Source of the DNA: DATBSK01 sp964501785
Lineage (GTDB): Bacteria; Actinomycetota; Acidimicrobiia; IMCC26256; PALSA-555
Direction of reading: 5' to 3'
DNA length: 64,000 nucleotides
Assembly: GCA_964501785.1 (NCBI GenBank)
Contig: CAZCUD010000001.1
Span: forward strand, 427,567 to 491,566
The stretch's first letter is position 1; each line of letters begins with the position of its first letter. Under the pieces are notes generated by a model that was not told the origin of the DNA, searched no databases, and worked only from the letters and a program-made list of their open reading frames with translations. Made by a program: the position numbers and the translations under genes. Shown here in pieces: positions 59,495 through 64,000 of the stretch.

Positions 59495-61330
59495 TCAGGT
59501 GGCGCCGAACGCGGCCCACTGCCGCTCGTCGGGACGCTCGCCCCAGGACTCGGCCGGCGCGGGCTTGCCGAAGAGGAAGCCCTGGGCGAGCTCGCACCCG
59601 AGCGTGCGCAGCTCCGCGAGCTGCTCGGGCGTCTCGACGCCCTCGGCGACCGCTCGCAGGCCCAGCGCGTGGGCGAGGCTCACGACCGCGGTGCAGATCG
59701 CGGTGTCCTCGGGCTCGCGTCCGATCCCGTCGACGAAGGTGCGGTCGACCTTGAGCGCCTGCACCGGGAAGCGCTTGAGGTACGACATCGACGAGTAGCC
59801 GGTCCCGAAGTCGTCGACGGCGAGGTGCACGCCGAGCGACCGCAGGGCGGTCAGCGTGCGCACCGCGGACTCGGCGTCACGCATCAGGGTGTTCTCGGTG
59901 ATCTCGAGCCAGAGGGCACCGGGATCGATGCCGGTCGCGTGGAGCACCCGCGACACGTCCTCGAGGAGCGTCGGCTCCGCGAGCTGGCGCGGCGACAGGT
60001 TGACGCTGATCGAGAGGGGTGCGCCGGCCACGTGCCAGGCCGCGGCCTGGCGGCAGGCCTCTTCGAGGGCCCACGACCCGATCGGCACCACGAGGCCCGT
60101 CTCCTCGGCGAGCGCGACGAAGTCGTCGGGCATCACGAGCCCGCGCGTGGGATGGTCCCATCGCAGCAGTGCCTCGAAGCCGCTCACCCGGCCGTCCTCG
60201 AGGCTCACGATCGGCTGGTAGTGGAGGCGCAGCTCGCCGCGCTCGAGGGCCCGGTGCAGCTCGTTGCCCGTGCGGAGGTGCCGCACCGCGCTGTCGAGGG
60301 CGTCCGTCTGGAACAGCTCGGCGCGGGCCCGGCCCCGGTCCTTGGCGCGGTACATCGCCGCGTCCGCGTTGCGCAGCAACGTCTCGGGCGTCTCGAGCTC
60401 GCCGCCCGAGAGCGCGATCCCGACGCTCGCGGTCACGAAGACCTCGCCCTCGGCGAGCGCGATCGGCTTCGCCACGGCCTGCGAGATCCGTTGTGCGAGC
60501 TCGTAGGCGACGTGCTCGTCGGGCACTCCCGTGCACAGCACGGTGAACTCGTCGCCGCCGAAGCGGGCGACCGTGTCGCTCGGTCGGATCGCGGCCCGCA
60601 GCCGGTCGGCGAGCGCGACGAGGAGTCGGTCACCCGCCGGGTGACCGAGGCCGTCGTTGATGAGCTTGAACTGATCGAGGTCGAGGAACAGCACCGCGAC
60701 CCGATTGGCGTCGTCGGCGGACGCGAGCGCGCGTCGAAGACGGTCGACGAACAGGAGGCGGTTGGGCAGCCCGGTGAGCGGGTCGTGGATCGCCTGGTGC
60801 GCGATCAGCTCGCCGCGAGCCCGCCGCTCGGTGACGTCCTCGAGCTGGCTCACGAAGTAGAGGGGCTCGCCGACGCTGTCGCGCACGACGGAGCCCGAGT
60901 GGGCGACCCAGACGGGGCGACCGTCGGCGTGCATCAGCCGTTGGTCGATCCGGTACGGAGTCCCGGATCCGCCGAGCGCGTGACGCATCGTGTCGTGCAC
61001 CCGCTCGCGATCGTTGGGATCGGTCAGCGCGCCGATGGACTGGCCGGCGAGCTCGTGCTCGGCCCTCCCGAGCATCTGGGCGAACGTCCGGTTCACGCGC
61101 AGACATCGGCCGTCGGGCGCGAGGAGCGCCATCCCGATGGGTGCCTGCTCGAAGACGGCGTGGAAGCGCTGGGTGGCCTCGCGCAGCTCGCGCTCGCGGG
61201 CGTGGAGCGTGTCGTCGCGCGCCTCGAGGTTCCGGCGCGCGCGGCGCTCGCGGGCCCACAGCAGGGCCAGCGCCACCAGGGCCGCCGACGCCAGCGCGCA
61301 CGCGACCGCGAGGAGAGCCTCCGATCCCAT
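59495..61330 (-). CDS. Membrane-anchored PAS-GGDEF-EAL protein (cyclic-di-GMP turnover)
   Basis: The protein has 611 residues. One N-terminal helix (LLAVACALASAALVALALLW) is followed by a short coiled coil, a PAS domain at about 50-170 (FEQAPIGMALLAPDG), a GGDEF domain with intact RFGGDEF and an inhibitory-site RxxD (RPSD) five residues before it, and an EAL domain with FEALLRWDHP, ENTLMRD, DDFGTGYSSMSYL and AEGVETPEQ, all typical of active enzymes. Both synthesis and breakdown of c-di-GMP are possible. The sensed signal is unknown. Confidence 0.94.
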   Translation of the reverse strand: MGSEALLAVACALASAALVALALLWARERRARRNLEARDDTLHARERELREATQRFHAVFEQAPIGMALLAPDGRCLRVNRTFAQMLGRAEHELAGQSIGALTDPNDRERVHDTMRHALGGSGTPYRIDQRLMHADGRPVWVAHSGSVVRDSVGEPLYFVSQLEDVTERRARGELIAHQAIHDPLTGLPNRLLFVDRLRRALASADDANRVAVLFLDLDQFKLINDGLGHPAGDRLLVALADRLRAAIRPSDTVARFGGDEFTVLCTGVPDEHVAYELAQRISQAVAKPIALAEGEVFVTASVGIALSGGELETPETLLRNADAAMYRAKDRGRARAELFQTDALDSAVRHLRTGNELHRALERGELRLHYQPIVSLEDGRVSGFEALLRWDHPTRGLVMPDDFVALAEETGLVVPIGSWALEEACRQAAAWHVAGAPLSISVNLSPRQLAEPTLLEDVSRVLHATGIDPGALWLEITENTLMRDAESAVRTLTALRSLGVHLAVDDFGTGYSSMSYLKRFPVQALKVDRTFVDGIGREPEDTAICTAVVSLAHALGLRAVAEGVETPEQLAELRTLGCELAQGFLFGKPAPAESWGERPDERQWAAFGAT

Positions 61331-61342
61331 CCCACGACGGTT

Positions 61343-61364
61343 GTCGGCCCGTTCGGGCCCCGAC
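61343..61364 (-). terminator. Stem-loop between meaB and the GGDEF-EAL gene
   Basis: GTC-GG-GGCCCG...CGGGCC-GAC (minus strand) forms about 8 base pairs with a 2-base bulge in the 84-base gap after the meaB stop. It could end the mutase-meaB transcript; no U tract follows. Confidence 0.35.
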
Positions 61365-61414
61365 CTGAGGGCTTCCTTGGGGATCGGGTGGCGGAGCGAC
61401 CGGTGCCGGGGCCC

Positions 61415-62380
61415 TCAGCCGGCGAGCTCGTCGAGGACCCGGCCCGCCGCCACGGGCGGAGGGAGCCGCCCGGCCACGACCTCGGCCTCGAACCGCTCCG
61501 CGGCCGCCGCCGCTCCCGGGTGCGCCCGCAGGCGCTCCAGCAGGCCCGCCCCGATCTCGGCCCACATCCAGTCGCGGGCCTGCTCGGCCCGGCGCTGCTC
61601 GAGGTCGCCCGACGCGCGCAGGGCCGCCCGGTGGTCCTCGACGGCCGCCCACAGGTCGTCGATCCCCCGGGGGACGACGGCCGAGCAGGTGACGACGCGG
61701 GCCTCCCACGCGTCGGTCTTGGGTCGCACGAGGTGCAGGGCGTGGGCGTAGTCGGCCGCCGCGTGCGCGGCGGCGCCCTCCAGCGGTCCGTCGGCCTTGG
61801 TGACCACCACGAGGTCGGCCAGCTCCATGATCCCGCGCTTGATGCCCTGGAGCTCGTCGCCGCCCGCCGGCGCGAGGACGAGCACGAACGTGTCGACCAT
61901 GCCCTCGACGGCGACCTCCGACTGCCCGACGCCGACCGTCTCGATCAGCACGACGTCGAAGCCGGCCGCCTCGCAGCACAGCATCGCCTCGCGCGTGCGC
62001 CGGGCGACGCCGCCGAGGGTGCCGCTCGTCGGCGAGGGCCTGACGAACGCCTCGGGTCGGCGGACGAGCTCCTCCATGCGCGTCTTGTCGCCGAGGATCG
62101 AGCCGCCGGTGCGGGTGCTCGACGGGTCGACCGCGAGCACCGCGACCTGGAGGCCCGCGTCGACGAGGTGGACCCCGAGCGCCTCGATGAGGGTGGACTT
62201 CCCGGACCCGGGAGCGCCCGAGATGCCCACGCGCACCGCACCGCCCGTCCGCGGCATGAGCTCGGAGAGCAGCGCGTCGGCCTCGGCCCGGTGGTCGGCA
62301 CGGGTCGACTCGACGAGCGTGATGGCCCGCGCCAGCGCCCGCCGATCCCCGGCGATCAACGCCGCCCCGATCTCGCTCAC
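61415..62380 (-). CDS. meaB: Methylmalonyl-CoA mutase-protecting GTPase
   Basis: This G3E-type GTPase guards and reloads B12 in methylmalonyl-CoA mutase. The protein has 321 residues. The P-loop GAPGSGKSTLIEALG, the Walker B region VLIETVGVGQSEV and the TKAD base motif (VVVTKADG) are present, as is the MeaB segment DPSSTRTGGSILGDKTRM (split: DPSSTRTGG, SILGDKTRM). It follows the mutase gene by 69 bases on the same strand, the usual pairing. GTG start. Confidence 0.94.
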   Translation of the reverse strand: MSEIGAALIAGDRRALARAITLVESTRADHRAEADALLSELMPRTGGAVRVGISGAPGSGKSTLIEALGVHLVDAGLQVAVLAVDPSSTRTGGSILGDKTRMEELVRRPEAFVRPSPTSGTLGGVARRTREAMLCCEAAGFDVVLIETVGVGQSEVAVEGMVDTFVLVLAPAGGDELQGIKRGIMELADLVVVTKADGPLEGAAAHAAADYAHALHLVRPKTDAWEARVVTCSAVVPRGIDDLWAAVEDHRAALRASGDLEQRRAEQARDWMWAEIGAGLLERLRAHPGAAAAAERFEAEVVAGRLPPPVAAGRVLDELAG

Positions 62381-62449
62381 GTGTCCCTTGCTGCGTCGCT
62401 CACCGTCGTGGGGCGGGTCGAGCGACGCATCGAGGATCGGGGCCGCGCG

Positions 62450-64000
62450 TCAGTGCTGCAGGAGCGACAGGACGCGGGCGGCGGCTTCGGGGATGTTGGT
62501 GCCGGGGCCGAAGACCGCGGCCACCCCGGCGTCGTGCAGGAGCTCGTAGTCGGACTGCGGGATCACACCGCCGCACACCACCACGATGTCGCCGCCGCCC
62601 TGCTCGCGCAGCTGCGCGATCAGCTCGGGCACCAACGTCTTGTGACCTGCGGCCTGGCTGCTCACGCCCACCACGTGCACGTCGTTCTCGATGGCATCGC
62701 GCGCGGCCTCGGCGGGCGTCTGGAAGAGCGGCCCGACGTCGACGTCGAAACCCAGGTCGGCGAACGCGGTCGCGATCACCTTCGCGCCACGGTCGTGACC
62801 GTCCTGGCCCATCTTCACGACGAGCATGCGGGGTCGTCGCCCGGCCGCGCGCGCGAACTCGTCGACCTCCTGGCGGACGTGCGCGTACCCCTCGTCGCCC
62901 TCGTACGCGCCGCCGTACACGCCCGAGATCGTACGGACCTCGGCCCGATGCCTGGCGAACACCTTCTCGAGCGTCTCGGAGATCTCGCCGACGGTGGCGC
63001 GCGCCCTCGTCGCGTCGATGCTGAGCTCGAGCAGGTTGCCCGTGCCGCGTGCACCCTCTTCGAGGCGCTTCAGCGCCGCGGCGCACGCCTCGGAGTCGCG
63101 CGTCGAGCGCACCCGGTGGAGCCGTTCGATCTGGGCGTCGCGGACCGCGGTGTTGTCGACCTCTCGGATGTCGACCACGGGCTCGTCGTCGAGCCGGTAC
63201 CGGTTGACCCCGACGATCGTCTCGTCGCCTCGGTCGACGCGGGCCTGGCGCCGCGCCGCGGCTTCCTCGATCCGCAGCTTGGGCATGCCCGACTCGACGG
63301 CCTTCGTCATGCCGCCGAGCGACTCGACCTCCTCGATGAGGTCCCACGCGTGGCGCACGAGCGACTCGGTCAACGCCTCGACGTAGTAGGAGCCACCCAG
63401 CGGGTCGACGACATGGGTGACGCCGCTCTCCTCGGCGATCACCAGCTGGGTGTTGCGGGCGATGCGAGCGGCCATGTCGCTCGGCAGCGCGATCGCTTCG
63501 TCGAAGGAGTTGGTGTGCAGGCTCTGCGTGCCGCCCAGGACCGCGGCCAGCGCTTCGAGGGTGGTCCGAACGACGTTGTTGTAGGGGTCCTGCTCGGTCA
63601 GGGAGACGCCTGACGTCTGGCAGTGCGTCCGCAGCATCTTCGATCCGGGCTTCTTCGGGTCGAAGCCCGACATGACCCGCGACCACAGCACTCGCGCGGC
63701 ACGCAGCTTTGCGACCTCCATGAAGAAATTCATGCCGATCGCGAAGAAGAAGGAGAGGCGTCCCGCGAAGGCGTCGACGTCGAGGCCGCGGTCGGTCGCC
63801 GCGCGCACGTACTCGAGCCCGTCCGCGATCGTGAACGCGAGCTCCTGGACGGCAGTCGCCCCGGCCTCTTGCATGTGGTAGCCGGAGATCGAGATCGAGT
63901 TGAACCGCGGCATGTGCTGCGCCGTGTGCTGGATGATGTCCGCCACGATCCGCATGCTCGGCTCGGGCGGGTAGATGTAGGTGTTGCGGACCATGAACTC
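62450..64000 (-). CDS. mutB: Methylmalonyl-CoA mutase, C-terminal part
   Basis: This adenosylcobalamin enzyme interconverts methylmalonyl-CoA and succinyl-CoA. The 5' end lies beyond the window: the frame continues to base 64000 (GAG-TTC before ATG 63994, which is internal). The visible 516 codons hold the end of the substrate barrel (MVRNTYIYPPEPSMR, SISGYHMQEAGA, ALPSDMAARIARNTQL) and the B12-binding domain with the base-off His in KMGQDGHDRGAKVIA and the GGVIPQSDY loop. Catalytic and cofactor domains are on one chain. It is followed by meaB. Confidence 0.95.
   Translation of the reverse strand, partial: EFMVRNTYIYPPEPSMRIVADIIQHTAQHMPRFNSISISGYHMQEAGATAVQELAFTIADGLEYVRAATDRGLDVDAFAGRLSFFFAIGMNFFMEVAKLRAARVLWSRVMSGFDPKKPGSKMLRTHCQTSGVSLTEQDPYNNVVRTTLEALAAVLGGTQSLHTNSFDEAIALPSDMAARIARNTQLVIAEESGVTHVVDPLGGSYYVEALTESLVRHAWDLIEEVESLGGMTKAVESGMPKLRIEEAAARRQARVDRGDETIVGVNRYRLDDEPVVDIREVDNTAVRDAQIERLHRVRSTRDSEACAAALKRLEEGARGTGNLLELSIDATRARATVGEISETLEKVFARHRAEVRTISGVYGGAYEGDEGYAHVRQEVDEFARAAGRRPRMLVVKMGQDGHDRGAKVIATAFADLGFDVDVGPLFQTPAEAARDAIENDVHVVGVSSQAAGHKTLVPELIAQLREQGGGDIVVVCGGVIPQSDYELLHDAGVAAVFGPGTNIPEAAARVLSLLQH

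Noticed and set aside
59339..63613. A plus-strand open frame of more than 1,400 codons opposite the GGDEF-EAL, meaB and mutase genes
   Set aside because: Its translation is low-complexity (His/Arg/Glu/Val-rich) and it lies antisense to three clearly recognised genes. Long antisense frames arise automatically at this GC content.
1..64000. tRNA, rRNA, CRISPR arrays, IS elements, attachment sites
   Set aside because: No cloverleaf-type T-loop context, regularly spaced direct repeats, transposase or integrase motif was found in any gap; gaps are all shorter than about 130 bases.

Overview
The window is a 64-kb piece of a very GC-rich bacterial chromosome with almost no non-coding space. Gene starts are mixed ATG/GTG with a rare TTG, many genes overlap by 1-4 bases, and several mRNAs look leaderless. 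Gene content points to Actinomycetota: DprE1/DprE2/UbiA decaprenyl-phosphoryl-arabinose enzymes, MeaB with a single-chain methylmalonyl-CoA mutase, and an N-terminal-rhodanese ThiF protein. A class such as Acidimicrobiia is plausible, but the genus cannot be told from the sequence. I see no rRNA, tRNA, CRISPR, transposase or phage gene, and no gene-free stretch longer than about 130 bases.

Layout. 1-4577: end of an E2 acyltransferase gene, an open LipB-LipA fusion that makes and inserts lipoate, an M24 peptidase and a membrane protein. 4689-16994: a tightly packed + strand operon with two paralogous Wzm/Wzt-type ABC glycan exporters (both ATPases carry a C-terminal sugar-binding-type extension), two related methyltransferase-coiled-coil proteins (one fused into a 1,160-residue protein with a HAD domain), and large glycosyltransferases. 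17011-31353: more glycosyltransferases (one 1,196 residues), methyltransferases with a shared N-terminal beta domain, a DUF2142-type membrane protein, and an acetyltransferase/aminotransferase/dehydrogenase set resembling the UDP-2,3-diacetamido-glucuronate pathway. 31387-34943: rmlB, rmlD, rmlC and rmlA for dTDP-L-rhamnose. 34985-38464: metH. 38535-47414: a GT2-methyltransferase fusion, a membrane protein, a UDP-galactopyranose-mutase-like flavoprotein, and a HAD phosphatase with DprE2, DprE1 and UbiA, which together supply the arabinose donor. 47540-51549: cobalamin adenosyltransferase, PepA, a cupredoxin and a beta-helix protein. 51572-64000: one more glycosyltransferase, then housekeeping and signalling genes (phosphodiesterase, rhodanese-ThiF, deacetylase-like protein, sirtuin, sulfotransferase, GGDEF-EAL protein) and the MeaB/methylmalonyl-CoA mutase pair, cut by the window end.

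How it fits together. About two thirds of the window builds and exports cell-surface glycans: nucleotide-sugar supply (rhamnose, a diacetamido uronic acid, lipid-linked arabinose), assembly by fused glycosyltransferases, modification by methyltransferases, and export by two ABC systems. The most interesting possibility is a methylation-capped, coiled-coil-measured chain-termination system of the WbdD/Wzt kind in an actinobacterium. Other points of note are a 53-bp palindromic repeat present twice (once inside the LipB-LipA linker), a DprE1 with alanine in place of the benzothiazinone-reactive cysteine, and a recurrent -10 box placed 7-11 bases before start codons.
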